Source of the DNA: Acidobacteriota bacterium | Lineage (GTDB): Bacteria; Acidobacteriota; Blastocatellia; Pyrinomonadales; Pyrinomonadaceae | Length of the DNA stretch: 64,000 bases | Assembly (NCBI GenBank): GCA_025463135.1 | Contig: JAOAPY010000013.1 | Span: 62,001 to 126,000 of the forward strand | Direction: 5' to 3' | In this document: piece after piece, positions 44,600-53,053 of the stretch | How the letters are laid out: each line of letters starts with the position of its first letter | Position numbering within the stretch: position 1 is the stretch's first letter | Notes under the pieces: generated by a model | What the model saw: the letters and a program-made list of their open reading frames with translations, nothing else | Told to the model about the DNA's origin: nothing | Databases searched by the model: none | Program-made: the position numbers and the translations under genes

Positions 44600-44926
44600 C
44601 TAGTCAGCAAACCATCCATCCTGATCAAGCAGCTTAACACCGATTCGCCGCCGACCGTCCATCTCGTCAATCCAGGCGCCATTAACTTCAGCATCAAGCT
44701 CGCGCCCAAAGGGCGGAGTAAGGCGCACTACCGAACCGGTCGGAACTTCAGCGTCGATAATGATTGTTGCTCCGCCGCGGCTGATTTTAACGGCCTGGGC
44801 CCGAAGGTGAAAAGCCTTGCCGGCGACATTGGTGCCCCGCACCTCCAGCGCAAACTCAACAGGAACTCGCGGGTTGCGAGGGCGTTGTGAGGGCACAACG
44901 GCGCCCCGAGCGCGTTCGTCATTCAT
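44600..44926 (-). CDS. PilZ-domain protein
   Basis: A 108-residue single-domain PilZ protein, a likely c-di-GMP receptor. The RxxxR motif is RNPRVPVEF, near residue 18, and the second motif, usually (D/N)xSxxG, reads KISRGGA, i.e. Lys at the first position, so c-di-GMP binding may be weakened. The rest is a compact beta-barrel pattern. It leads a tight operon with recJ. Confidence 0.85.
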   Translation of the reverse strand: MNDERARGAVVPSQRPRNPRVPVEFALEVRGTNVAGKAFHLRAQAVKISRGGATIIIDAEVPTGSVVRLTPPFGRELDAEVNGAWIDEMDGRRRIGVKLLDQDGWFAD

Positions 44927-45124
44927 TCCTTTTACCGCCTTAATGATTTGATCTACCTGGTTTGATCAGGCCGGAGAGGGGAAAGGGCTCGAGTAGTGTA
45001 ACCGAAGTGTGGGGATTATGGTTAGGAAAAATCCTGTCGGAACCGACTGCGGTAGCGGTTGGGTGCTACGGATCCACTGACATGTGCGCGAAAAGTTTGA
45101 GGCCTTGTAGGTGCTTCTCTCTTA

Positions 45125-45275
45125 ATTTTCCATTCGAGATTTGACATTTCTCATTTGGTCATTTGAGAGAAAGAGCACCTTGGACCACGCCGCACGTGCC
45201 CTCTTTACCGGAGCCATAGGCGCTATTCGCGGCGCCGATGACCAAAGGAGAAATGTCAAATCTCGAATGGAAAAT
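45125..45275. repeat. Large hairpin-capable inverted repeat with 38-bp arms (37/38 match)
   Basis: The left arm 45125-45162 (attttccattcgagatttga...) and right arm 45238-45275 are complementary at 37 of 38 positions. The left arm itself has a 7-bp period (ATTTGAC, ATTTCTC, ATTTGGT, ATTTGAG). The element ends 20 bases from the uppP stop and fills most of the 369-base gap between uppP and the PilZ gene. The rest of the gap shows only a ccgactgcggtagcggttggg-like stretch near 45041. Confidence 0.75.
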
Positions 45276-45295
45276 GAAAGAAAACCAGATCGTTC

Positions 45296-46195
45296 CTACT
45301 TTACCGCCGCGGAAATGTATCCGCCCCACAACCCCAGCAGAATAAGGCCACCAATGATCAAACGATAGCCGATAAAGATGCCCGTCGAGTGGGTTCGCAG
45401 GAAACGCAGCAGAAACCAAATCGAAGCATAGCCCACCACCGCTGAAACCAATGTGCCTACGAAGAGCGACAGGGTACTCCCGGGTGGCAGTTTGTGCATG
45501 GCTTCTCGCATTTCCAGCAGGCCACTTGCCAACACCGCCGGAATTGAAAGAAGGAACGAAAACCTCGCTGCCGTCTCACGCACTTCGCCGGCAAACAAAC
45601 CGGCCATAATGGTCGAACCTGAGCGAGATGAACCGGGGATTAACGCCAGGCACTGCGCAAAGCCAACCGCTATGGCATCGAAGATTCCCAACTGCTCCAT
45701 CGTTCGCTTCTGCTTCCCTGCCAACTCAGCAAAAGCCAAAAGAATAGCGATCACGATCATCATCGTCGCGATCACCCAAAGGTTTTTCGTAAACGTCCCT
45801 TCGATCTGCTTCTTGAAAAGCAAGCCGACCACCGCCACGGGTATTGAACCGATGATGATAAGCCACCCCAGCCAGGCATCAGGCGATAATCGCTGGTCCG
45901 AACCATCAGCGCTCGAGACACGGTGCCGGCCCGTAATCAACGCCAGGTGGTCCACGACAAAGGCGCGCGCGATCTTCAAAATGTCGCTCGCGAAATAGAT
46001 CAGCACCGCCAATAAAGTGCCCAACTGCAGCACGGCGATAGAGGCGGTCGTTTGTTCAGCACGCAAGCTGCCGTCGACACCCGCAAAGAGTCCCAGCGCG
46101 CGGCTCGCAAAAACCAAGTGCGCGGTTGAGCTGACCGGAATGAATTCTGTCAAACCCTGGACGATGCCAAGGATGATTGCTTGTAAGAGGGTCAT
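45296..46195 (-). CDS. uppP: Undecaprenyl-diphosphatase UppP/BacA
   Basis: A 299-residue integral membrane enzyme that dephosphorylates undecaprenyl diphosphate to recycle the lipid carrier of peptidoglycan and O-antigen synthesis. Conserved blocks are GIVQGLTEFIPVSSTAHL and PGSSRSGSTIMAGLFAG, the two halves of the catalytic site. Around 20 extra residues sit in the loop after the first helix pair. It is bounded by the heptamer arrays on its 5' side and the large inverted repeat on its 3' side. Confidence 0.95.
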   Translation of the reverse strand: MTLLQAIILGIVQGLTEFIPVSSTAHLVFASRALGLFAGVDGSLRAEQTTASIAVLQLGTLLAVLIYFASDILKIARAFVVDHLALITGRHRVSSADGSDQRLSPDAWLGWLIIIGSIPVAVVGLLFKKQIEGTFTKNLWVIATMMIVIAILLAFAELAGKQKRTMEQLGIFDAIAVGFAQCLALIPGSSRSGSTIMAGLFAGEVRETAARFSFLLSIPAVLASGLLEMREAMHKLPPGSTLSLFVGTLVSAVVGYASIWFLLRFLRTHSTGIFIGYRLIIGGLILLGLWGGYISAAVK

Positions 46196-46202
46196 TGAAT
46201 CC

Positions 46203-46380
46203 TATTTCTTTGCTCTGTCTTTGGTTTTTGATCTTAGATCTTTGGCCTTTGGGCCTTTGGTCTTGGTCTTTGGTTTCTGATCAGCAGTGGAGGTTATATT
46301 ACGATTCGAGCCACGTTAGAAAGAAAATCAAAGACCAAAGTCCAAAGTCCAAAGACCTAAGACCTAAGCCCTAAGACCGT
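46203..46380. repeat. Heptamer-type repeat (TTTGGTC family), long inverted pair
   Basis: Units such as ggcctttgggcctttggtct at about 46240 face accaaagtccaaagtccaaa and gacctaagacctaag at 46334-46372, with a ~65-base unique centre. The block fills the entire gap between the SDR and uppP genes. Confidence 0.72.
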
Positions 46381-46382
46381 CC

Positions 46383-47150
46383 TTATTCACGAAACGAATT
46401 CTTTCTTGAAATCTGGTCGTAAAGAAAGTTCGGCATGATCATGCCAAGCCTCACAATGCTCGCCAACTGCCAGGGAAACGCGCAGCTCTTGCGGCGCTTC
46501 TCTATGGCCCTGACAATCTTCTGGACCGCATCATCGAGTTCCATAAGAAAAGGCATCTGCGCGTGCCGACCGGCTGTCAGCGGCGTCTTAATAAAGCCGG
46601 GATGAATAATCGTTACGTCTACGCCTCTGGGCTTCAAATCTAGTCGAAAACTTTCAAACATGCTGGACACGGCTGCTTTACTGGCGCAATACGCGGCGGA
46701 CTTTGGCAGCCCCCGATAGGCAGCCAGACTGGAGATCGCGACCAATTGACCGCTGCCCCGCGCTGCCATTTCCGGCGCGACTGCCGCCACACAGTTTGCC
46801 ACGCCGATTACGTTAACGCCCATCACTTTGGCAATATCGCCGGGTTTTAGCGAAGCCGCGTCGGCAGTCGCGCCTATACCAGCGTTGGCGATCAGCACAT
46901 CGATGGGACCAAAGTTTGAAACCAACTGCTCGGCGGCAACACGCACCGCGTCAGCATCCTGCACGTCGACGGGCAGGGCTAATGCCTTCCCGCCCTGCGA
47001 TTCAATTTCGCCAACAATCTGATCGAGCAGATCCCCGCGTCTTGCGAGCAAGCCGAGTCGCGCGCCACGTTTCCCCAGTTCCAGCGCGAGTCCCCGGCCA
47101 ATGCCGGAAGAGGCGCCAGTGAGCATTACGACTTTGTCGGTCCAGGGCAT
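46383..47150 (-). CDS. Short-chain dehydrogenase/reductase
   Basis: A 255-residue NAD(P)-dependent oxidoreductase. The classical SDR signature is complete: TGASSGIG at the nucleotide site, NAG (LIANAGIG), the catalytic Ser in AISSLAAY, and YCASK (the YxxxK pair). An Arg in LLARRG after strand 2 favours NADP. The C-terminal tail (RLGMIMPNFLYDQISRKN) matches a branch of SDR with unknown lipid- or sugar-like substrates. Its substrate cannot be fixed from sequence. Confidence 0.9.
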   Translation of the reverse strand: MPWTDKVVMLTGASSGIGRGLALELGKRGARLGLLARRGDLLDQIVGEIESQGGKALALPVDVQDADAVRVAAEQLVSNFGPIDVLIANAGIGATADAASLKPGDIAKVMGVNVIGVANCVAAVAPEMAARGSGQLVAISSLAAYRGLPKSAAYCASKAAVSSMFESFRLDLKPRGVDVTIIHPGFIKTPLTAGRHAQMPFLMELDDAVQKIVRAIEKRRKSCAFPWQLASIVRLGMIMPNFLYDQISRKNSFRE

Positions 47151-47159
47151 TGGATTCTA

Positions 47160-47345
47160 TTAGGTCTTTGGTCTTTGGTCTTTGGATTTTGCTATTTTGA
47201 TCTTTTGGAGTCTGTTTTCTTTGTGTTCGGTTGTTTTCGGTCAATCCGAAATTCTGGGATCTCAGATCTCAGATCTCAGATCTCAGATTTGAGATTTCAG
47301 ATTTGAGATCTCAGATTTGAGATTATTTGAGATCTGAAATTTCCA
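47160..47345. repeat. Adjacent arrays of two heptamer families
   Basis: Immediately upstream of the SDR start, ggtctttggtctttggtctttgg (47163-47185) has three TTTGGTC-type units; at 47257-47330 AGATCTC repeats in tandem four times and continues as AGATTTG/AGATTTC variants, each exactly seven bases. The second array is also self-complementary because AGATCT is a palindrome. Confidence 0.75.
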
Positions 47346-47391
47346 ATCTACTACGCGCCATCGTCCATCCTCATCATCCACGTCATCCTTC

Positions 47392-47847
47392 CTAACACAG
47401 TTCGCCAACATGTTCGCCAAGGACGCGCAGTGCGTTCCCCAGATCCGCCTGCTTAATTAATAAATGATCGCGCGTGAACGAGGAAAGCACGCCTACCGAG
47501 ATCTTTTCAGCCGCGAGCAACTCGGTAATCCGCGCTAAATATCCCACCGTAGTCCAGGGCAATTCGATATCCAATGTTACCAGCCGATAGCCGGCTTCAC
47601 TGCGGGCATCGCGAACCGCATGACGAATTCGCCGCCAATCATCTTCCTCGATCACCATCGTCACTTCATGAGCGTCACGCAGGATCATGAAGGGTGCATT
47701 GGCCCGCGGGCTTAGATCCGGGTCTTCAAGCAAACGCTGCCAGTCCTGTAAGCCGACTCCGACCACGACGTAGCTTGCGGGTGCGACTTCGACCTTCGTT
47801 TCACGCAGTAACTCAGCGACGCTCGGCGCGGCGGCACTATCAGACAT
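47392..47847 (-). CDS. ACT-domain protein
   Basis: A 151-residue protein. The second half (about residues 85-150) reads as an ACT fold, with VTLDIELPWTTVGYLARITELLAAEKISVGVLSSFTRDHLLIKQADL, including the conserved Gly of the ligand-facing loop; the first half has a second related beta-alpha segment (VTMVIEEDDW). ACT domains bind small effectors, typically amino acids. It lies 18 bases downstream of the RNase J gene on the same strand. Confidence 0.82.
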   Translation of the reverse strand: MSDSAAAPSVAELLRETKVEVAPASYVVVGVGLQDWQRLLEDPDLSPRANAPFMILRDAHEVTMVIEEDDWRRIRHAVRDARSEAGYRLVTLDIELPWTTVGYLARITELLAAEKISVGVLSSFTRDHLLIKQADLGNALRVLGEHVGELC

Positions 47848-47865
47848 GAATGAATGCTTCCCGAA

Positions 47866-49527
47866 TCAGACTTGGACAATCACAGGCATGATGACCGGTC
47901 GGCCGCCGGTGCGCTTTTGAATAAACCGTTTGAGCTCGACTCGGATGTGTTCCTTCAACAAACTCTCGTCCTTCACGGTATCGCGCGACGCGCCGGTGAT
48001 CGCGGCCTTGACGATGCGGCCGGCGTCCTCGGAAAACCCGTTGCCGGTGTCGAGGCCCTGCACTCCACGCGACACAATCTCGGGCGGCGTTTGCAGTTCG
48101 CCGGTTTCGGCGTTAAGAGTGATCACCAGTGTGATCATGCCGTCGGTGGCCATCTGCCGGCGCTCGCGGACAGTGTCTCGGCGAATTTCCTCAAAGCCAC
48201 TTTCATCGATAAACGTACGCCCGATTTCTCGCTTATTAACAACCGCTGCGCGCTCGCCATCCAGTTCCAGCACGTCTCCATTTTCGATCAGGATGATATT
48301 TTCTTCAGCATAGCCGAGGTGATTCTTGACGAACTCTTTGTGCCGAAACAGCATGCGGTACTCGCCATGAATAGGCACCACAAACTTGGGCCGCACGGCC
48401 TCAGTCATGATACGAATATCTTCCTGCGAAGCATGTCCGCTGACGTGCACCAGGCGTCGCTTCTCTTCGATGATGTTCGCGCCGCGCTTGTAGATGAATC
48501 CGATCATCCGCGAGATGGTGCGTTCGTTTCCGGGGATGATACGCGCTGAGAGCACCACGGTGTCGCCTTCTTCGATAGTCATGCCTTTGTAACTTTGGGT
48601 GGCCATCTGCGACAGGGCCGCGCGCATTTCTCCCTGCGAACCGGTAACCAGATAGACAATTTCACTATCCCGCAGCTGCTTGGCCTGGTTGAAAGACACC
48701 ATCAGACCATCCGGTATGTCCAGGTAGCCAAGCCGGTCGGCAATCTCAACGTTCTTGATCATCGAACGGCCCAGCACGCACACTTTGCGATTGAACTGCT
48801 GCGAAGTATCAAGGACGATCTGCAGACGATGAATTGAGGAAGCAAAGGCCGCGACGATAATGCGCCCGGGCGCTTCGGCAAATATTTCTTCAAAAGCGGG
48901 AATCACCGCGCGTTCCGATGGTGTGCGCCCCGGCACCGTTGCGTTGGTGGAATCCGACAGCAAGGCCAGCACGCCTTCCTGTCCATAACGACGAAACGAG
49001 CGGAGATCGATGGGCTCGCCGATGACAGGCGTTTCGTCCACTTTATAGTCGCCGGTGTGAATGATCGTTCCCACCGGTGTTTTGATGGCCAATGAGAAAC
49101 AGTCAATCAGCGAGTGGGAAACGCGTATGAATTCAATCGAGAAGACTCCCACGTCAACGACGTCGCGCGGCTCGACACGATGAATCAATGTGTTCTCGAC
49201 CAGGTCGTGTTCTTCAAGCTTGCTCTCGGCCAGGCCGGCGGTGAAATGCGAACAGTAAACCGGGACGTTGAACTTTTTCAGCAGGTAGGGTAGCGCGCCG
49301 AGATGATCTTCGTGTCCGTGAGTGAGGATGATCGCGGTTATGTGATCGCGGTACTCTTCGAGAAACTCAAAGTTGGGAATGGAGACATCGACGCCATAGG
49401 CGCTCTCTTCCGGAAACCCCATGCCCGCGTCGAGGATGAGCATCTCATCCTCATAACGTACCGCCATGCAATTCATCCCAAACTCGCCGATGCCGCCGAG
49501 CGGGATGATCTCTAAAACGTTACTCAC
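47866..49527 (-). CDS. rnj: Ribonuclease J
   Basis: A 553-residue metallo-beta-lactamase/beta-CASP ribonuclease with 5'-3' exo- and endonuclease activity, central to RNA turnover in lineages without (or beside) RNase E. The zinc motif HGHEDHLG is at residues 70-77, followed by HTGDYKVDE, SDSTNATVPGRTPSE, the beta-CASP GSQGEMRAALSQMA and HVSGHASQEDIR with the PxHGEYRML motif, then the C-terminal dimerisation domain. GTG start at 49527. Confidence 0.95.
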   Translation of the reverse strand: MSNVLEIIPLGGIGEFGMNCMAVRYEDEMLILDAGMGFPEESAYGVDVSIPNFEFLEEYRDHITAIILTHGHEDHLGALPYLLKKFNVPVYCSHFTAGLAESKLEEHDLVENTLIHRVEPRDVVDVGVFSIEFIRVSHSLIDCFSLAIKTPVGTIIHTGDYKVDETPVIGEPIDLRSFRRYGQEGVLALLSDSTNATVPGRTPSERAVIPAFEEIFAEAPGRIIVAAFASSIHRLQIVLDTSQQFNRKVCVLGRSMIKNVEIADRLGYLDIPDGLMVSFNQAKQLRDSEIVYLVTGSQGEMRAALSQMATQSYKGMTIEEGDTVVLSARIIPGNERTISRMIGFIYKRGANIIEEKRRLVHVSGHASQEDIRIMTEAVRPKFVVPIHGEYRMLFRHKEFVKNHLGYAEENIILIENGDVLELDGERAAVVNKREIGRTFIDESGFEEIRRDTVRERRQMATDGMITLVITLNAETGELQTPPEIVSRGVQGLDTGNGFSEDAGRIVKAAITGASRDTVKDESLLKEHIRVELKRFIQKRTGGRPVIMPVIVQV

Positions 49528-49770
49528 TTATCGTTGCTACCCTTATTCTCACTGGACATAAGTGGGAGAGTATAACACGTGGTCACGAGTATGACCCGAC
49601 CTCTCCCACGATAAGCTCAAATATAGGTCCACCGTCGTCAGCCTGGGCCGGTTGCAATATGATTCCTACCTTGCGACGGGAGACATGACTTTGAGCATAA
49701 CCATTTCCCAGTCAGAATTACTACGCTCGACTTCAAAATTGAACATGAATCGAACGGATTGAAACCGCCG

Positions 49771-49935
49771 ATGTCTCTTGAGCAGATTAGGACGGTTATT
49801 GAGAACTTCGTAAACGATACCCATAATGATTTGCTGGTGATTACAGGGGACTGGGGCGTTGGTCCACCTTTACGCGACCCATCGCTTGAAATAGACTTCC
49901 AACAATCGATCCGGAATGGTAATCTTAACCCATGA
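49771..49935 (+). CDS. Small ORF coupled to hicB (54 residues; possibly longer with a non-ATG start)
   Basis: A frame open from 49663 to the stop at 49933-49935 ends in an ATGA overlap with the hicB start. Its first ATG is 49771, giving MSLEQIRTVIENFVNDTHND ... LVITGDWGVGPPLRDPSLEIDF. The upstream part without ATG (DFEHNHFPVRITTLDFKIEHESNGLKPP) also looks protein-like, so a TTG at 49759 or a lost start is possible. I do not recognise a family. Coupling suggests a three-gene hic operon. The 49528-49770 stretch shows no other gene. Confidence 0.45.
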   Translation: MSLEQIRTVIENFVNDTHNDLLVITGDWGVGPPLRDPSLEIDFQQSIRNGNLNP

Positions 49936-50129
49936 ACATCAAGGTCATCGTTGAACCCGGTGAGGATGGTTACTTTGTAGCGCATGTTCCCTCACTAAAG
50001 AGTTGTTGGTCTCAAGGTGTCACCAAAGAAGAGGCTCTCAAAAACATTCGCGAGGCAATTGACCTGTATCTCGAACCTGAATCGAACGAACTAACCGAGG
50101 ATCAGGAGCTAATTGAGTTGACAATGTGA
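49932..50129 (+). CDS. hicB: HicB-family antitoxin
   Basis: A 65-residue antitoxin of the partial-RNase-H-fold HicB/UPF0150 type: KVIVEPGEDGYFVAHVPSLKSCWSQGVTKEEALKNIREAI matches the family core. It lacks a longer C-terminal DNA-binding segment, as in the short HicB group. It overlaps the HicA start by four bases (GTGA) and its own ATG is overlapped by the small upstream ORF. Confidence 0.9.
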   Translation: MNIKVIVEPGEDGYFVAHVPSLKSCWSQGVTKEEALKNIREAIDLYLEPESNELTEDQELIELTM

Positions 50130-50344
50130 AGTTACCTCTCCTCTCAGGAAGACAGGTGTCTGCGGCTCTCACCCGGATGGGCTTTGTCGAACTGCACCGT
50201 AAAGGCAGCCACCTGAAGATGAAGCACCCAGACGGCCGCGTAATCGTCTTTCCATTTCATGACCAGGTTGATCGTTACACTCTCAAGGGTGCTTTGCGCG
50301 ACGCAGACGTCAACGCCGATGACTTTTTGGACGCTGTTAAATGA
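50126..50344 (+). CDS. hicA: HicA-family mRNA interferase toxin
   Basis: A 72-residue toxin with the double-stranded-RNA-binding-like fold. The start is GTG at 50126. The catalytic His is H29 in RKGSHLKMKHP; the preceding SGRQVSAALTRMGFVELH and the following GRVIVFPFHDQVDRYTLKGALRDA match the family. HicA cleaves mRNA and is blocked by HicB. Gene order here is antitoxin before toxin. Confidence 0.92.
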   Translation: MKLPLLSGRQVSAALTRMGFVELHRKGSHLKMKHPDGRVIVFPFHDQVDRYTLKGALRDADVNADDFLDAVK

Positions 50345-50426
50345 TAGGTTCCCACCTGACCCCTCTTCAACTTTGAAGTAGAATACCCTCGCCTTTGCGA
50401 CTCCGTTTCTTCAGAAGGAAAACTCG

Positions 50427-52580
50427 ATGCGATTAAATTCCTTTTTCTTGCTCGTTCTCTTTTGTTTGATAAGCCCGGCCGTTGCCCAGAAGCGCAACAT
50501 CACTGAGAAGGACCTGTTCAATTTTGTCTGGGTCGCCGATCCGCAAGTCGCGCCTGACGGTTCGGCCGTCGCTTTTGTGAAAGTGACCGTGAATGAAAAG
50601 AAAGACGGCTACAACACTTCTGTCTGGATCGTCTCTACTGCGAACGGAGAAGCTCGGCAATTGACGAATGGCATTCGCGACGCCACGCCGCGCTGGTCGC
50701 CGGACGGAAAATACCTGGTCTTTGTACGCGCTACGGAAAAAGACGGCCGGCCTGAACCCGGACAACTGTTCATGCTCGCCATGGCCGGCGGTGAGTCGTT
50801 CCAATTCACCAATCTGCCCCGCGGAGCTGCCCAACCGCAGTGGTCTCCGGATGGTAAGGCCCTCGCTTTCCTCAACGGCGCGACCGCGGCGGAGCTTGCG
50901 AAAATGAAAGAGAAGGGCGGTCCGACGCCTTCTCCGAGTCCCTCGCCCAAACCAGAAGAACCACGTGAGAGCGATGTGCGAGTGATCACGCGTGCGGTGT
51001 ATCGCGCCAACGGCGCCGGGTATTTGGATTCAAAACATCCACAACATATCTGGGTGGTTTCGGCGCCGCGCAATGGTGACGAAAAGGTCAACCCGCGCCA
51101 ACTGACATCGAGTCGCTTTGACGACGGTGGTGTTACCTGGAGCAGGGATAGCGCGACGATTTATTTTACTTCCGATCAACGAGACGAGTCTTACTATGAG
51201 TTGCCAAAAACGGATATCTATTCAATCACCGCGACTGGTGGGCAGCCCACCAAACTGACTTCCCTCGATATGGGCGCAGGTAACTTTGCCCTTAGTCCGA
51301 ACGGAAAACAGCTGGCCTTTGTCGGCTCGGCAAACCAGCCAGTTAACTCTTATTCGCAACCCGACCTTTGGGTAATGGACATCGCGCCCAACGCCCAGCC
51401 GCGAAATCTGACCAAAGACTTTGACTACGATGTGAGTTCGGGTGTTGGCGGTGACAACACGGCCCCACGCGGCGGCGGCGGGAATCCGTTGGTCTGGACA
51501 GCGGATGGTCGAGGCATCATCACGGTATTCGCCAAAGAGGGTAAGGCGAATGTGGGCGAGTTTGATGCGGCCAGCGGCAAAGAAACGGATCGGACCACCG
51601 GCGACCACGCCATCGTCAGTTTTCGCGCGGCGCCGGATGCCTCGAAATTTGTATATCTAATTTCCACGCCCACACACATCGGCGATCTCTTCTGGCTAGA
51701 ACAACCGGGCGGCAATCCAAAACCGTTAACGCATCTTAATGATGAGTTGTTCGCGAAGCTTAACCTGACTGAGCCTGAAGAGATTTGGTATAAGAGCTTT
51801 GACGGCAAGCGTGTCCACGCCTGGATTCAAAAACCTCCTGATTTCGATCCACACAAGAAGTACCCGCTGATTCTGAATATTCACGGTGGCCCGCACGCGG
51901 CCTATGGTTTTGTTTTCGATCACGAGTTTCAGTGGATGGCCGCCAGGGGCTACGTCGTTCTTTACCCCAATCCACGGGGCAGCACCAGCTATGGTCAGGA
52001 CTTTGGCAACATCATTCAGTATCACTATCCGGGCGACGACTATAAAGATTTGATGGCTGGAGTCGACGAGGTAATCAAGCGCGGATACATTGACACGACC
52101 AAGCTCGGAGTAACGGGCGGCAGCGGCGGCGGGCTGTTGACCAATTGGACCATCGGACAAACGAATCGTTTCGCGGCGGCCGTCTCGCAACGCGACATCG
52201 CGAACTGGGCCGACTGGTGGTACACGGCCGACTTCACACTGTTTCAGTCGACCTGGTTTAAGGCCCCGCCTTTCGAGGATCCGGAAGACTACAAAGCGCG
52301 CTCGCCGCTTACGTACATCAAAAACGTCAAGACACCGTTGATGTTGATACTGGGAGAGGCAGACTATCGCACGCCGCCGGCTTCCGGCGGTGAAGAAATG
52401 TTTCGCGCTCTAAAGTATCGGAAGATACCAACGGTGATGGTTCGCTTCCCCAACGAGTCGCATGAATTGTCGCGTTCCGGGCAGCCGTGGCATCGCATCG
52501 AACGCCTGCAGCACATCGTGGGTTGGTTTGACCGCTGGCTGATGGGCGTGCCCAAGCCGGAGTATGAAGTTACGCAGTAG
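50427..52580 (+). CDS. Secreted S9-family (acylaminoacyl/dipeptidyl) peptidase
   Basis: A 717-residue exported peptidase. Signal peptide (residues about 1-20), an N-terminal beta-propeller of TolB/PD40-like units (residues about 30-450), then an alpha/beta hydrolase domain with the triad S566 (GGSGGG), D646 (EADYRTPP) and H679 (NESHELS). Between blades lies a Pro-rich insertion (TPSPSPSPKPEE). Such enzymes trim peptides from outside; the class has several members per genome in soil Acidobacteriota. A GAAGGA site precedes the ATG. Confidence 0.93.
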   Translation: MRLNSFFLLVLFCLISPAVAQKRNITEKDLFNFVWVADPQVAPDGSAVAFVKVTVNEKKDGYNTSVWIVSTANGEARQLTNGIRDATPRWSPDGKYLVFVRATEKDGRPEPGQLFMLAMAGGESFQFTNLPRGAAQPQWSPDGKALAFLNGATAAELAKMKEKGGPTPSPSPSPKPEEPRESDVRVITRAVYRANGAGYLDSKHPQHIWVVSAPRNGDEKVNPRQLTSSRFDDGGVTWSRDSATIYFTSDQRDESYYELPKTDIYSITATGGQPTKLTSLDMGAGNFALSPNGKQLAFVGSANQPVNSYSQPDLWVMDIAPNAQPRNLTKDFDYDVSSGVGGDNTAPRGGGGNPLVWTADGRGIITVFAKEGKANVGEFDAASGKETDRTTGDHAIVSFRAAPDASKFVYLISTPTHIGDLFWLEQPGGNPKPLTHLNDELFAKLNLTEPEEIWYKSFDGKRVHAWIQKPPDFDPHKKYPLILNIHGGPHAAYGFVFDHEFQWMAARGYVVLYPNPRGSTSYGQDFGNIIQYHYPGDDYKDLMAGVDEVIKRGYIDTTKLGVTGGSGGGLLTNWTIGQTNRFAAAVSQRDIANWADWWYTADFTLFQSTWFKAPPFEDPEDYKARSPLTYIKNVKTPLMLILGEADYRTPPASGGEEMFRALKYRKIPTVMVRFPNESHELSRSGQPWHRIERLQHIVGWFDRWLMGVPKPEYEVTQ

Positions 52581-52586
52581 CGAGTG

Positions 52587-52607
52587 TGGCACGGGCGTCC
52601 CGTGCCA
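52587..52607. repeat. 21-bp palindrome TGGCACGGG...CCCGTGCCA
   Basis: tggcacgggcgtcccgtgcca is perfectly palindromic apart from the centre and lies six bases after the S9 peptidase stop. Related palindromes occur at about 25142-25160 and within 652-682. It could help end transcription, but no T-run follows. Confidence 0.55.
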
Positions 52608-52638
52608 TGAGCGCGCTGCGCGACCGATTCAGTTTGGG

Positions 52639-52685
52639 TTAGAGAAGAACCGTGAAACCTTCCTGTGCGAAGTGGTGGTCATGGG
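52639..52685 (-). pseudogene. Displaced 3' end of the PIN toxin gene
   Basis: Immediately past the stop of the PIN gene, a different frame reads LTHDHHFAQEGFTVLL before a TAA at 52641-52639. This is the usual C-terminus of the PIN family, so a single-base loss near 52688-52690 has split the gene. The last part includes the final conserved acidic residue. Confidence 0.7.
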
Positions 52686-53045
52686 TTAGACATTAGTGAT
52701 ATTGCGCTCGCGCATCGCCACCATTGAGATGCAGTCCGTCAGGCTGTAGCCTTTGTCGTTGCGAGCCTTGTACAAGTCAAGACCGCGTAAGAGCGATTGC
52801 CTCGATTGCGGCAAGACCTCAATGCCCGGGTGCTTGAACGCTTCTTCAAACATTCCGATGACAATGCGCCGCTTTCTTTCCCCCGCATCCGCAAAGTAGT
52901 TCAGGAATTCACTAAGGACTTCATCGGTAGTTACCAAAGTCGATTGGGAATTCGTAAGATCAAAGGCTCTTGCAGCTTGATGTCTCGCATCCGCGGGATT
53001 CGCCAGAGCGATCCAGTAGAACGTGTCTGCGAAGATTTCGGGCAA
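52686..53045 (-). CDS. PIN-domain toxin (VapC-like), C-terminally truncated by a frameshift
   Basis: A 119-residue PIN-domain protein that would act as a Mg-dependent RNase. D7 (IFADTFYW), the acidic pair near E42-E46 (TTDEVLSEF) and D103 (SLTDCISMVAM) are in place, but translation stops at ERNITNV where relatives continue with TxDxHFxQEGF. That continuation is present one frame over (52639-52685). The toxin is therefore probably inactive or impaired, unless a slippage restores the frame or the base loss is a sequencing error. The antitoxin gene is 8 bases upstream. Confidence 0.88.
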   Translation of the reverse strand: MPEIFADTFYWIALANPADARHQAARAFDLTNSQSTLVTTDEVLSEFLNYFADAGERKRRIVIGMFEEAFKHPGIEVLPQSRQSLLRGLDLYKARNDKGYSLTDCISMVAMRERNITNV

Positions 53046-53053
53046 GTTGAGTT

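Noticed and set aside
47257-47330. Possible CRISPR array
   Set aside because: Units are seven bases in direct tandem without spacers, and no cas genes are in the window.
47854-48549. 231-codon plus-strand frame over the RNase J gene
   Set aside because: Shadow of the RNase J coding strand.
52587-52607. Intrinsic terminator after the S9 peptidase
   Set aside because: The palindrome is strong but no run of T follows and related copies occur away from gene ends.
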